Source: Geodermatophilus ruber (GTDB lineage: Bacteria > Actinomycetota > Actinomycetes > Mycobacteriales > Geodermatophilaceae). From it: a DNA stretch of 64,000 bases. Location: assembly GCF_900114385.1 (NCBI RefSeq), contig NZ_FOSW01000004.1:186001-250000 (forward strand). The letters run 5' to 3'. How positions within the stretch are numbered: position 1 is the first letter of the stretch; each line of letters begins with the position of its first letter. This document shows, in pieces, positions 9,550 through 19,936 of the stretch. The position numbers and the translations under genes were made by a program. The notes below the pieces were generated by a model, which did no database searches, was not told where the DNA came from, and saw nothing but the letters and a program-made list of their open reading frames with translations.

Positions 9550-10788
9550 TCAGCTGCGGCCGAGCACGCGGGCGAGGACGTCGTCCGCCTCGTCGTCCTC
9601 CCGGTAGCGGCGGCGACGGCGGCCTCCGGACGAGGGACTCACCCCGCTCTCCGCGAGGATCTCCGCCAGCCGCCCGGACCCTGCCGGCCCCTCCGGCTCG
9701 GCGGGGCCCGCCCCCGGCACCGGCGGGCGCTCCCGCTGGGCCACCGGCCGCTCCACGGTCAGCTGCCCGGCGGCGACCGGAGCGGGCTCGACCGCGGCGG
9801 GGCCGTCGGTGCGGCGCCGGCGCGGTTCGGAGACGGCCGGGCCGGGCTCCGGGTCGAGGCGCGCGTGCCGGGCGCGGCGCGCCTCGCTCGCCTCCTCGGG
9901 CTCCACGAGGGACCGCTCGGTCAGCCAGTCCAGCGGCGGCGGGGGCGGGGTGGCGGCGAACGCGGCGGTGACCTCGGGCGCGGGGACCGGCTGCTCGACT
10001 CGGGCTTCCTCCAGCTGCCGCGTCGGCGCCGCGGGCTCCGCGGCCCAGGTCATGTCCCCGTCCACCGCCGCGTCGATGGTCCGGCTGTCGAGGGACTCCA
10101 CCGTCGCTGGGCCGGTCCGGATCGTCTGGGTGCGGAGCATGATCCGCTCGATGAGCATCTCCCCGGACAGCTGCTCGGTCAGCTTCCCCAGGTCGGCCCG
10201 CAGGTCCGCCAGCTGGGCCAGGCCCACCCGAAGCTCCGCGAGCTGGGCGACGTCCCGCCGCAGCTCACCGACCTGGGCCAGCTCACCCCGCAGCTCACCG
10301 ACCTGCGCCATGTCCCGGCGCAGCTCCGCGACCTGCGCCATGTCCCGGCGCAGCTCCGCGACCTGCGCCAGCTCGCCCCGCAGCGCGTCCAGCTCGGCGC
10401 GCATCGACTCCTCGGCCTCGTGCCGCAGGTCCTTCTCCAGGCGCAGCTCGTACTCCTGGCGGGCGGCCGCCTCCCGCTCCAGCTCGAGCTCGTAGGCCAG
10501 CCGCAGCTCGGCCTCGCGCGCGGCGGCCTCCCCCGTGGCAGGTCCGTGCGTCCCCGCGCCCCGGCGGGCCGAGACCAGCGCCGCCAGCACGAAGGCCCAG
10601 GCGGCGGCGACCACCGCCAGCCGGAGCAGCTGCGGGTTGTCGGTGAGGAATACCACCGCGGTCGCCGCGACGGCCAGCACGAAACCGGCCACCAGACCGA
10701 CCGTGCGCAGCGTCGGGGACGTCCGTGCGGCGGCCCGGGACCGGATCCTCGAACGCCCAGCGAACGCGTCGTCCCGGTCCCCCCGCAT
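9550..10788 (-). CDS. Two-TM protein with decad-repeat coiled region (Rv3604c-like, DUF6779)
   Basis: The protein has two membrane segments near the N-terminus (about residues 27-46 and 52-71), then a long charged helix. About residues 130-200 are built of a 10-residue repeat of the type AQVAELRRDM, encoded by 30-bp DNA units. The rest is a Pro/Ala-rich disordered tail with a basic RRRRR patch near the end. Position beside the pan and fol genes matches Rv3604c of M. tuberculosis, a conserved membrane protein of unknown function. ATG 10788 is preferred because it leaves a short basic N-terminus before the first TM; the frame is open to 10851. Confidence 0.8.
   Translation of the reverse strand: MRGDRDDAFAGRSRIRSRAAARTSPTLRTVGLVAGFVLAVAATAVVFLTDNPQLLRLAVVAAAWAFVLAALVSARRGAGTHGPATGEAAAREAELRLAYELELEREAAARQEYELRLEKDLRHEAEESMRAELDALRGELAQVAELRRDMAQVAELRRDMAQVGELRGELAQVGELRRDVAQLAELRVGLAQLADLRADLGKLTEQLSGEMLIERIMLRTQTIRTGPATVESLDSRTIDAAVDGDMTWAAEPAAPTRQLEEARVEQPVPAPEVTAAFAATPPPPPLDWLTERSLVEPEEASEARRARHARLDPEPGPAVSEPRRRRTDGPAAVEPAPVAAGQLTVERPVAQRERPPVPGAGPAEPEGPAGSGRLAEILAESGVSPSSGGRRRRRYREDDEADDVLARVLGRS
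10201..10380 (-). repeat. 30-bp tandem repeat, six units, inside the DUF6779 gene
   Basis: Six consecutive 30-bp units start at 10201, 10231, 10261, 10291, 10321 and 10351. The best pairs are nearly identical: 10291 and 10321 differ only near their start, and 10321 and 10351 share their first 20 bases. Each unit encodes ten residues of the form AQV(A/G)ELRRD(M/V). The copy number could vary between strains. Confidence 0.85.
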
Positions 10789-10875
10789 GCCGACCAGGGT
10801 AACGGTGGGACACCGTGTGATCACGTCCCGGATCGGCGAGACGCTCCCCACGCGAGGGCCCGGAGGGCCCCCGGA

Positions 10876-11892
10876 TCAGCCCTGCGCCAGCGCCCCGTCG
10901 GAGCTGAACACCAGGCCGATGGAGACCTCGCCCTGCTGCAGGGCGGCCTTGGTCAGCGGGCCACCGGCGTCGAAGTCGCGGAACTCGGCGAAGGTCAGCC
11001 CGTAGGTCTCCTCCAGGCCCGGCTGGCAGAACGGCCGCTCCGGGCACTCGGCCGGCCCGCCGAGCACCAGCGAACCGTCGCCGCAGGCGTCGGCCAGCTC
11101 CGAGAGGGTCGAGACCCCCAGCTGGTCGGCGAACTCCCGGGTGACGGCGAAGGCGTTCTGGTCGGCGGCCTGCGACGGCTCACCGAAGACCAGCCCGACC
11201 TGCTCGGCCAGCGGCTGCAGTGCGCTCACCGTCTCCTGCGGGTCCCCGCTGGCGACCGGCTCGGCGTCGGCGCCGTTGACCTGCCGGTTGAGGAACTCGG
11301 TGACGGTGGACAGGTACTCCGGGAAGACCTGGATCTCCGAGCCGGAGATCAGCGCCGGCAGGTACAGCTCGCGGTTGCCGACCTCGCGCACCGAGGCGTC
11401 GAACCCGGCGGCGGTGAGGACGTCGGCGTAGACGTTGGCCAGCACCGTCGACTCGGTGAAGTTCGCACCGCCGACGGCGATGGCGCCGCTGCCCTGCTCC
11501 AGCGCGGCGGCGTCGACGTTGTCCTGCACCCAGGCGGCCGCGACGTCCTCGGCGCTCTGCCGGTCGATGTCCACCGCGGCGTTGAGCTCGATGAGCTGGT
11601 CGGTGGTCAGGGCCTCCGACACGGCGTTCATCGCCGGCAGCAGCGCCGGGTTGGCCGATGCGGCGGCCGTGTTGACCGCCGGGACGACGTTGTCGGCGTT
11701 CTGCAGCTGCCGGTCGTCCTCCAGGACGACCAGCTGGTCCCCGGCCACGGGGGCGCAGGCGTCACCGGACGCGTTCGCCCCGCCGGTCTCGCCGCCGCCG
11801 GTGCCTGATGATCCCGATTCGCCACAGGCCGTCGCGGTGAGCAGCACCGCGGCCAGCGCGAGAGGAGGAACGATCCGGGAACGCTTGCGCAT
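10876..11892 (-). CDS. Glycine betaine/osmoprotectant ABC transporter substrate-binding lipoprotein, circularly permuted
   Basis: This 338-residue lipoprotein has a signal peptide ending in TATAC, with Cys23 as the lipidated residue, then a Gly/Ser linker. It belongs to the OpuAC/ProX-type binding proteins, but its parts are in swapped order. Residues 53-125 (LVVLEDDRQLQNADNVVPAV ... DVAAAWV) correspond to the usual C-terminal end of OpuCC-like proteins. After a linker (126-135) comes the usual mature N-terminus (IAVGGANFTESTVLANVYAD). The protein ends at VFSSDGALAQG, just where the missing segment would normally follow. ATG 11892 is chosen to place the signal peptide. It follows the two permease genes on the same strand after a 198-bp gap. 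Confidence 0.9.
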   Translation of the reverse strand: MRKRSRIVPPLALAAVLLTATACGESGSSGTGGGETGGANASGDACAPVAGDQLVVLEDDRQLQNADNVVPAVNTAAASANPALLPAMNAVSEALTTDQLIELNAAVDIDRQSAEDVAAAWVQDNVDAAALEQGSGAIAVGGANFTESTVLANVYADVLTAAGFDASVREVGNRELYLPALISGSEIQVFPEYLSTVTEFLNRQVNGADAEPVASGDPQETVSALQPLAEQVGLVFGEPSQAADQNAFAVTREFADQLGVSTLSELADACGDGSLVLGGPAECPERPFCQPGLEETYGLTFAEFRDFDAGGPLTKAALQQGEVSIGLVFSSDGALAQG

Positions 11893-12090
11893 CTGGCCCG
11901 CCTTCTGTGTCCCGTGCGGCCGTGCGGCCGCGACGCGTGTCTGGCGGGAGGACCCCGCGCCGGACATGCAACCCGCCGTCGGCGGCCGATGCCAACCCAG
12001 GGGGCCCAGTGTTGCCCGGTTGTTACGCACGGCCCCTCTGCAGGGTCCCGCCGCGAGCCTGCGAGCGGTGGGGGGCAGAGGGGTCCTTCA

Positions 12091-12825
12091 TCACAGCGGG
12101 ATTCCCGCCGCAGCGGGCTCCGGCTGCCCCGCGGCGGTGCCGCGGTGGACGCGGGCGAACGGCAGCCGCCGCGGCCCGGGCGTGACCGCCCACGACAGGG
12201 TGACGAGGACCAGCTCGGTGAGCAGCGCCAGCGCGGCCACGATCAGCGCCCCGGCGAGGATCTGGCCGAGATCCTGCTGGCCGAAACCGAGGTTGATGAT
12301 CCGGCCGAGCCCGCCACCGCCCACGAGCGCGGCCAGGGTCGCGGTGGCGACCACCTGCACCCCCGCCGTCCGGACGCCGGTCATGACCAGCGGCAGGGCC
12401 AGCGGGAACTCCACCCGGGCGAGCAGCTGGCCGTGGCTCATCCCCATCGCCCGGGCCGCCTCCCGGACGTCGCGGTCGACCTCGCGGAAGCCGACGAAGG
12501 TGTTGGTGAGCATCGGCGGGAAGGCGAAGACGGCGAGCGCGAGGACGGTGGCGGTGTCGCTGAAGCCGATCGGCGTCACCGCGAAGACGGTGAGCAGGGC
12601 CAGGGTCGGCACGGCCCGGCTGACGTTGGAGAGGACCACGATCGCGCCGGCGCCCCGGGTGCTGCGGCCGAGCAGGACCCCGCCGGGGATCGCGAGGACG
12701 GCGGCGAGCAGGACGGCCGCGGCGGAGATCGCCAGGTGCTCGAGGAGCAGGTCGAGGATCCCCCCCGACCGGGTCCAGTTGAACGGGTCGTTGAGGTAGC
12801 GGAGAGCGTCGCCGAACGCGGTCAC
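12091..12825 (-). CDS. Glycine betaine-type ABC transporter permease
   Basis: This 244-residue inner-membrane permease has about five to six hydrophobic segments and the binding-protein-dependent transport (BPD) loop EAARAMGMSHGQLLARVEFPLALP around residues 134-157, which docks the ATPase. The GTG at 12825 overlaps the stop of the sister permease (GTGA). OpuCB/OpuCD-type permeases come as such pairs. Its C-terminal tail after the last TM is Arg/Pro-rich and probably cytoplasmic. Substrate (betaine, choline or similar) is inferred from the binding protein family. Confidence 0.92.
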   Translation of the reverse strand: MTAFGDALRYLNDPFNWTRSGGILDLLLEHLAISAAAVLLAAVLAIPGGVLLGRSTRGAGAIVVLSNVSRAVPTLALLTVFAVTPIGFSDTATVLALAVFAFPPMLTNTFVGFREVDRDVREAARAMGMSHGQLLARVEFPLALPLVMTGVRTAGVQVVATATLAALVGGGGLGRIINLGFGQQDLGQILAGALIVAALALLTELVLVTLSWAVTPGPRRLPFARVHRGTAAGQPEPAAAGIPL

Positions 12826-13556
12826 GTCCGGACCGCCCTCGTCCACGGGGTGAGCAGCCGCTCGAGGCCGGCGAGCAGCACGTCGGCGACCAGGGCCAGC
12901 AGCACGCAGCCGACCGCGCCGGTGACGATCTCGGCCCGGTAGAAGTTCGAGTTGAAGCCGCCGACGATCAGCTGCCCGAGACCGCCGTTGCCGGTGATGA
13001 CACCGACGGTGACGAGGGCGACGGTCGACACCGTGGCGATGCGCAACCCGGCCATGAACGTCGGCAGGGCCAGCGGCAGGTCGACCCGCAGGAACAGCCG
13101 GGCCGGCCCGTACCCCATCCCGCGGGCCGCCTCCCGGACGTCGGCCGGGACACCCTGCAGGCCGGCGAGGAAGTTCCGCACCAGGATCACCAGGGTGTAG
13201 AGGGTCAGCCCGACGAGCACGGTGGTCGCCGACAGCGGGCCGGTGAAGGGCGCCAGGAAGGCGAACATCGCCAGCGACGGGATCGTGTAGACCACCGAGG
13301 ACAGGCCCAGGACCGACCCGGACAGCCACCGCCCGCGCCGCGCCAGCAGGGCCAGCGGGAGCGCGATCAGCGCCCCGAGCGCGACGGCTGCCACGGTCAG
13401 CCGGATGTGCTGGCCCAGGTAGCCCACAATGGTGTCCCAGTTGCCGGTCACGTACGACGGGTCGAACCAGGGGTTCGGCGCCTCGTCCGCCGCGAGCAAC
13501 CCGGTTCCCGGGGTGCCCGCCGCGCCCGCGAGCGGGTGCACACCCAGGAAGGCCAC
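12822..13556 (-). CDS. Glycine betaine-type ABC transporter permease (first gene of pair)
   Basis: The second permease of the osmoprotectant system is also 244 residues. It has several TM segments and the BPD loop EAARGMGYGPARLFLRVDLP. The N-terminal 40 residues are a periplasmic-like Pro/Gly stretch before NPWFDPSYVTGNWD, where the hydrophobic core starts. The GTG at 13556 is only 3 bp from the divergent ATPase start at 13560, so any promoter must lie inside the other gene; a start at a downstream GTG is possible. Paralogous to the gene that overlaps its stop. Confidence 0.88.
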   Translation of the reverse strand: MAFLGVHPLAGAAGTPGTGLLAADEAPNPWFDPSYVTGNWDTIVGYLGQHIRLTVAAVALGALIALPLALLARRGRWLSGSVLGLSSVVYTIPSLAMFAFLAPFTGPLSATTVLVGLTLYTLVILVRNFLAGLQGVPADVREAARGMGYGPARLFLRVDLPLALPTFMAGLRIATVSTVALVTVGVITGNGGLGQLIVGGFNSNFYRAEIVTGAVGCVLLALVADVLLAGLERLLTPWTRAVRT

Positions 13557-13559
13557 GTC

Positions 13560-14735
13560 GTGGACGCTACTGCTGCCGCCCCCTCCCTGCGCGACCCGGA
13601 CCCGGTCGCCGACCCGTCCGGCGCCGCGCAGGAGATCCGCCTGGAGGGGGTCGGCAAGGTCTACCCCGACGGCACGGTCGGCGTGGCGGAGCTGGACCTC
13701 ACCTTCGCCGCCGGGGAGCTGTCGGTACTCGTGGGCCCGTCGGGGTGCGGCAAGACGACGACGATGAAGATGATCAACCGGATCATCGAGCCGACCACCG
13801 GGCGCATCCTGCTCGGCGGCGAGGACGTCACCCGGGTGGACGCCGACCGGCTGCGCCGCCGCATCGGCTACGTCATCCAGAGCGTCGGCCTCTTCCCCCA
13901 CCAGACCGTGCGGGCCAACGTGGCCACCGTGCCGCGCCTGCTGGGCTGGGATCGGAAGCGCACCCGGGCCCGCGTCGACGAGCTGCTGTCCACGGTGGGC
14001 CTGGACCCGGCCGTCCACGGCGACCGCTACCCCGCCCAGCTCTCCGGCGGTCAGCGGCAGCGCGCCGGGGTGGCCCGCGCCCTCGCGGCCGATCCCGCCG
14101 TCCTGCTCATGGACGAGCCGTTCTCCGCGGTGGACCCGGTGGTGCGCGAGCGGCTGCAGTCGGAGTTTCTCCGGCTGCAGGAGACGGTGCGCAAGACCAT
14201 CGTGTTCGTCACCCACGACATCGAGGAGGCGGTGCGGCTCGGCGACCGGATCGCGGTCATGAGCACCGGGGGCCGGGTCGAGCAGTTCGCCCCGCCCGCC
14301 GAGCTGCTGGGCCGGCCCGCCAACGCCGTCGTGGCCGACTTCGTCGGCGCCGACCGCGGCCTCAAGCGGCTCGCGGTCACCCCCATCGACACCGCCGACC
14401 TCGAGCAGCCTCCGGTCGTCGGACCCGCCGACGGCCTGGCCGATGCCGGCGCGATGCTCGACCGGTCCGGCGCCGGGTGGGCGCTCGTGCTGGGCGAGGA
14501 CGGGCGGCCGGTCGGCTGGCTGCCCGCCGACCGGGCCACCGGCCCGGGCACGGTGGGCTCCGCTCTCGAACGGGCCGACGCGGTCGCGCCGGTGCACGCC
14601 TCGCTCCGGACGGCCTTCGCCACGATGCTGCAGCAGGACGCCGGCTGGGTGGCCGTCCTCGACGGGGACCGCTACCTGGGGGTGCTCACCCCGGCGTCGC
14701 TGCACGCGGCCCTGCGCCGGTCGGTGAAGGGATGA
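13560..14735 (+). CDS. Glycine betaine-type ABC transporter ATP-binding protein with CBS domains
   Basis: This 391-residue ATPase energises the adjacent permeases. It shows Walker A GPSGCGKTTT (about 60-69), Q-loop VIQSVGLFPH, signature LSGGQRQR, Walker B VLLMDEPFSAVDP and the switch His in VTHDIEEA. The last about 110 residues form a CBS pair (ADAGAMLDRSG ... YLGVLTPASLH), the regulatory module that senses ionic strength in OpuA-type proteins. GTG 13560 has AGGAAGG 7 nt upstream. It is divergent from, not co-transcribed with, the permeases. Confidence 0.92.
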   Translation: MDATAAAPSLRDPDPVADPSGAAQEIRLEGVGKVYPDGTVGVAELDLTFAAGELSVLVGPSGCGKTTTMKMINRIIEPTTGRILLGGEDVTRVDADRLRRRIGYVIQSVGLFPHQTVRANVATVPRLLGWDRKRTRARVDELLSTVGLDPAVHGDRYPAQLSGGQRQRAGVARALAADPAVLLMDEPFSAVDPVVRERLQSEFLRLQETVRKTIVFVTHDIEEAVRLGDRIAVMSTGGRVEQFAPPAELLGRPANAVVADFVGADRGLKRLAVTPIDTADLEQPPVVGPADGLADAGAMLDRSGAGWALVLGEDGRPVGWLPADRATGPGTVGSALERADAVAPVHASLRTAFATMLQQDAGWVAVLDGDRYLGVLTPASLHAALRRSVKG

Positions 14736-14819
14736 CGGTCTGCCCGAGCGACCGCCACGGCGTGGACCGCTCGCGGCGGCCGGAGGCCTCCGGCGGGGCG
14801 TGGGCAGCGGCTCAACGCG

Positions 14820-15326
14820 TCAGGGGGACGGCTCCTGGTCGCGGTGTCGTCCGGAGGACGACGAGGGATCAGGCGGCACCCGGCAGACCGACTCCAGCCA
14901 CAGGGCGGCACCGAGCAACCCGGCCGCGCAGACGATCCCCACGATCGCGGTGACGGTGTCGCCGCCGGCTGCCTGCAGCCGGGTGACCGCCGGCGCCACG
15001 TGCGCCAGCACGCCCACCCAGATCCCCACGAACGCCGCCCCCACGTAGGCGCTGGCCTGGGCGAGCACCGCCAGCCGGGCCACCAGCATCGGCTCGACCG
15101 GACGGACGGGAGCATCGGGGCGCTCGGCGAGGGGGCGCCGGTCCCGCTGAGCGGCCAGGCGGGCGCGCAGCGTGCGGGCGCCGAGCGCCTCGGCGACGGC
15201 GAGCGCGCCCAGCGGCAGCGGCAGCCACCAGCGCAGCGCCGGCAGCGAGCCGTAGGTGGACCGCACGACCAGCCAGGCCGCCACCGCCAGGCCGGCGGCG
15301 AGGACGGCGAGGTCCCGCCGGCTCAC
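14820..15326 (-). CDS. DUF3180 membrane protein (Rv3605c family)
   Basis: This 168-residue protein has four predicted membrane helices in two pairs: about 6-24 and 32-51, then about 88-110 and 124-146. It is the last gene of the folate operon and begins 5 nt after the folK stop. The family is strongly linked to folK in actinobacteria but has no known function. GTG 15326 is chosen because it gives VSRRDLAVLAAGLAVAAW, with a short basic N-terminus before TM1. The C-terminus is Ser/Arg-rich and cytoplasmic. Confidence 0.87.
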   Translation of the reverse strand: MSRRDLAVLAAGLAVAAWLVVRSTYGSLPALRWWLPLPLGALAVAEALGARTLRARLAAQRDRRPLAERPDAPVRPVEPMLVARLAVLAQASAYVGAAFVGIWVGVLAHVAPAVTRLQAAGGDTVTAIVGIVCAAGLLGAALWLESVCRVPPDPSSSSGRHRDQEPSP

Positions 15327-15331
15327 CGGGT

Positions 15332-15856
15332 TCAATGCAGGTGCTCCCAGCGGACCACGGCCGCGACGTCCTCGGGCGGCAGCCCGGCCAGCAGGTCGCT
15401 CACCCGCCCGCGCCCGGGCAGCACGGCCGTCGGGTCGAGGATCGCCCACGGCACGAGGACGAAGGCCCGCTCGTGCGCGCGCGGGTGCGGCAACGTGAGC
15501 GTGGGGTCGTCGGAGAGCACCGGCCGGCCGTCGTCCCCGGTGACCGTGACGACGTCCACGTCCAGGGTGCGCGCCCCCCAGCGCACCTCCCGGGTGCGCC
15601 CGGCCGCCTGCTCCAGCTCGTTGGCCCGCGCCAGCCAGCCCGCGGCGTCCCTCGGCCCTCGGACCACCACGACCGCGTTCAGGTAGGGCGGCTGCTCGAC
15701 CGGCCCCCACGGCGGGGTCTCGTAGAGCGTGGAGCGGGCCACCAGCACGCCGTCGTCCCGCAGTGCGGCCATCGCGGCACGCAGCGCGCCGGCCCGATCG
15801 CCCAGGTTGGCGCCCAGCGACAGGACCGCGCGGGTCACAAGCGGCCTTTTCGTCAT
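15332..15856 (-). CDS. folK: 2-amino-4-hydroxy-6-hydroxymethyldihydropteridine diphosphokinase
   Basis: FolK (HPPK) transfers pyrophosphate from ATP to 6-hydroxymethyl-dihydropterin, preparing it for FolP. The 174-residue protein has LSLGANLGDR (about 13-22), PPYLNAVVVV, the two-Asp metal motif TLDVDVV (about 97-103) and PHPRAHERAFVLVPW (about 123-137). The ATG at 15856 overlaps the folB stop (ATGA). Co-transcribed with folB, folP and folE upstream. Confidence 0.97.
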   Translation of the reverse strand: MTKRPLVTRAVLSLGANLGDRAGALRAAMAALRDDGVLVARSTLYETPPWGPVEQPPYLNAVVVVRGPRDAAGWLARANELEQAAGRTREVRWGARTLDVDVVTVTGDDGRPVLSDDPTLTLPHPRAHERAFVLVPWAILDPTAVLPGRGRVSDLLAGLPPEDVAAVVRWEHLH

Positions 15857-16239
15857 TCGCTCGTCGGCCCGCTCCCGGGGTCCTGCGTCCGCCGGATGCT
15901 GACCTCGACGTCGTCGAACGGGACCCCCAGCTCGGCCTGCGGCTTGTGCACGGTGATCTCCACGGCGTCGACCAGCGGGTCGGCCAGGCAGACCTCGGCC
16001 AGCCGCTGGGCGAGGGTCTCGAGCAGGTCGACCGGATCCCCGGTGAGGACGGCGTGCAGCCGCTGGGCCAGCTCGGCGTAGTTGACCGTCTTGGCCAGGT
16101 CGTCGGAGGCGGCGGCCGGCGCCGTGTCCACCTCGAGGACGGCGTCGACGCGGAAGGTCTGCCCGCGCTCGCGCTCCCAGTCGTAGACCCCGTGGTGAGC
16201 GTGCGCAGAGATGCCCCGGACGGCGATGCGGTCAGGCAC
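15853..16239 (-). CDS. folB: Dihydroneopterin aldolase
   Basis: FolB splits 7,8-dihydroneopterin to 6-hydroxymethyl-dihydropterin and glycolaldehyde. The 128-residue protein contains the family mark AHAHHGVYDWERERGQTF (about 12-29) and the active-site Lys in TVHKPQAEL near residue 99. The GTG at 16239 lies 8 bp inside the end of folP, so translation is probably coupled. It feeds directly into folK, the next gene. Confidence 0.96.
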   Translation of the reverse strand: MPDRIAVRGISAHAHHGVYDWERERGQTFRVDAVLEVDTAPAAASDDLAKTVNYAELAQRLHAVLTGDPVDLLETLAQRLAEVCLADPLVDAVEITVHKPQAELGVPFDDVEVSIRRTQDPGSGPTSE

Positions 16240-17101
16240 GGCAGCTCCCCTCGCGGCGGGCCGCCTGCACGGCGGCGACGGTCCGGACGGCGTCGGCCGA
16301 GGCGGCCGCGTCGTGCACCCGCACGCCCCAGGCGCCCGCCTCGGCGGCCAGCACGGTGGTGGCCAGGGTGGCCGCGTCGCGCTGCTCGGCCGGGCGGACG
16401 GTGCCCTCGGCGTCGGCGAGCAGCCGGCCGAGGAAGGACTTGCGGGACGCCCCGACCAGCACCGGCAGGCCGAGCCCGACGATCCGGTCCAGGCCGGCGA
16501 GCAGCCGCCAGTTGTGCTCGCCCCGCTTGGCGAAGCCGAGGCCGGGGTCGAGCACCAGCTGCTCGGGCGCCACCCCTGCGGCGACGACGTCCTCCACGCG
16601 GGCGGTCAGCTCCGCGCAGACCTCGGTGACGACGTCGCCGTAGCGGGCGGCCGCGTACATCTCCCGGCTGTGCCCCCGCCAGTGCATCAGCACCCAGGGC
16701 ACGCCGGCGTCGGCGACCAGCCGGGCCATCCGCTGGTCGGCGAGCCCGCCGCTGACGTCGTTGACCAGGCCGGCCCCGGCGTGCAGCGCGGCCTCGGCGA
16801 CCTCGGCCCGCGTGGTGTCGACGCTGACCCGCGCCCCCGCGGCGACCAGCTCCCGGATCACCGGCAGCACGCGGCGGCACTCCTCGGCGGCGTCCACCCG
16901 GTCCGCCCCGGGCCGGGTGGACTCCCCACCGACGTCGACGTAGTCCGCGCCGGCGGCGTGCATCGCCAGCCCGTGCGCGATCGCGGTGCCGGCGTCGGCG
17001 AAGCAGCCGCCGTCGGAGAAGGAGTCGGGCGTGACGTTGAGGACACCCATGACGACGCAGCGCCCGGGTCGCGGGAGCGCGAGCGCGGGGGCGGCGCTCA
17101 C
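16232..17101 (-). CDS. folP: Dihydropteroate synthase
   Basis: FolP joins pABA to hydroxymethyl-dihydropterin pyrophosphate; it is the sulfonamide target. The 289-residue TIM barrel shows [15 protein letters not shown] (about 18-32), [42 protein letters not shown] and [10 protein letters not shown]. All pterin- and sulfonamide-site landmarks are present. The GTG at 17101 overlaps the folE stop (GTGA). It is the housekeeping type (FolP1). Confidence 0.97.
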   Translation of the reverse strand: MSAAPALALPRPGRCVVMGVLNVTPDSFSDGGCFADAGTAIAHGLAMHAAGADYVDVGGESTRPGADRVDAAEECRRVLPVIRELVAAGARVSVDTTRAEVAEAALHAGAGLVNDVSGGLADQRMARLVADAGVPWVLMHWRGHSREMYAAARYGDVVTEVCAELTARVEDVVAAGVAPEQLVLDPGLGFAKRGEHNWRLLAGLDRIVGLGLPVLVGASRKSFLGRLLADAEGTVRPAEQRDAATLATTVLAAEAGAWGVRVHDAAASADAVRTVAAVQAARREGSCRA

Positions 17102-17717
17102 CGGCCCAGGACGAGGCTCATCGCCTCGGCCCTCGTGGCCTGGCTGTCGCGGAAGATGCCGCGCACGGCGGAGGTGACCGTGGTGGAGCCGGGCTTGCGG
17201 ATGCCGCGCATCGCCATGCACAGGTGCTCGGCCTCGATGACCACCAGCACCCCGCGCGGCTTGAGCACGTCGGCCAGCGCGTCGGCGATCTGGCTGGTCA
17301 TCCGCTCCTGCACCTGTGGGCGCCGGGCGTAGACCTCCACCAGCCGGGCCAGCTTCGACAGCCCGGTCACCCGGCCGTCCTCGCCCGGGATGTAGCCCAC
17401 GTGCGCCACCCCGTGGAAGGGCACCAGGTGGTGCTCGCAGGTCGAGTACATCGGGATGTCCTTGACCAGCACCATCTCGTCGTGGTCCTCGTCGAACGTC
17501 GTCGCCAGCACCTCCGCGGGGTCCTGCCACAACCCGGCGAAGCTCTCCGCGTAGGCGCGGGCCACCCGCGCCGGGGTGTCCTGCAGGCCCGGCCGGTCCG
17601 GGTCCTCCCCCACCGCCAGCAGCAGCTCCCGGACCGCCGCGGCCGCGCGCTCCTCGTCGACGCCGGGGCGCGGCCGCGACGCCGGCTGCTCCTCGTCCGG
17701 CTCAGCCGGCACCTCGG

Positions 17718-17721
<4 letters not shown>
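17098..17721 (-). CDS. folE: GTP cyclohydrolase I
   Basis: FolE opens GTP to 7,8-dihydroneopterin triphosphate, the entry step to folate. The 207-residue protein shows the zinc-site [12 protein letters not shown] (Cys and His about 98-101) and [14 protein letters not shown] with the third zinc Cys. An Ala/Glu-rich 20-residue N-terminus precedes the conserved domain. The GTG at 17721 overlaps the ftsH stop (GTGA). All folate-pathway genes here run in one direction after ftsH. Confidence 0.97.
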
Positions 17722-19709
<1,988 letters not shown>

Positions 19710-19825
19710 ACACCGATGCCGGGCGGTCGGGGTGCCCGACCTGGCCCGTCGACCCTCCTGATCGTCCGGGGGACGCTCCCAGCGGCCCGGGAACCCCGGC
19801 GCTCGGTGCAGCGTCGTTGCGATCG

Positions 19826-19831
19826 ACGGTA
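19826..19831 (-). promoter_or_regulatory. Candidate -10 box for the ftsH-fol operon
   Basis: TACCGT on the minus strand would start a transcript about 110 nt before the ftsH ATG. It lies in the 227-bp space between hpt and ftsH, the only gap in a long co-directional run. No convincing -35 at the right distance, so confidence is low. Confidence 0.3.
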
Positions 19832-19936
19832 CACCGGGGAGCCTGTGCAACAGCTGTGCTCGAACCGGGAATGCCCTGCAGCACACCACCGGGTGGCCCG
19901 GTCACGGGGCCGGAGGCTTCCCGACCGGGCCGGCAG

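Noticed and set aside
14779-14794. 16-bp palindrome GCCGGAGGCCTCCGGC between the ABC ATPase and DUF3180 genes, as a terminator.
   Set aside because: It has no loop unless central pairs open and it is within the noise of GC-rich palindromes; too weak to list.
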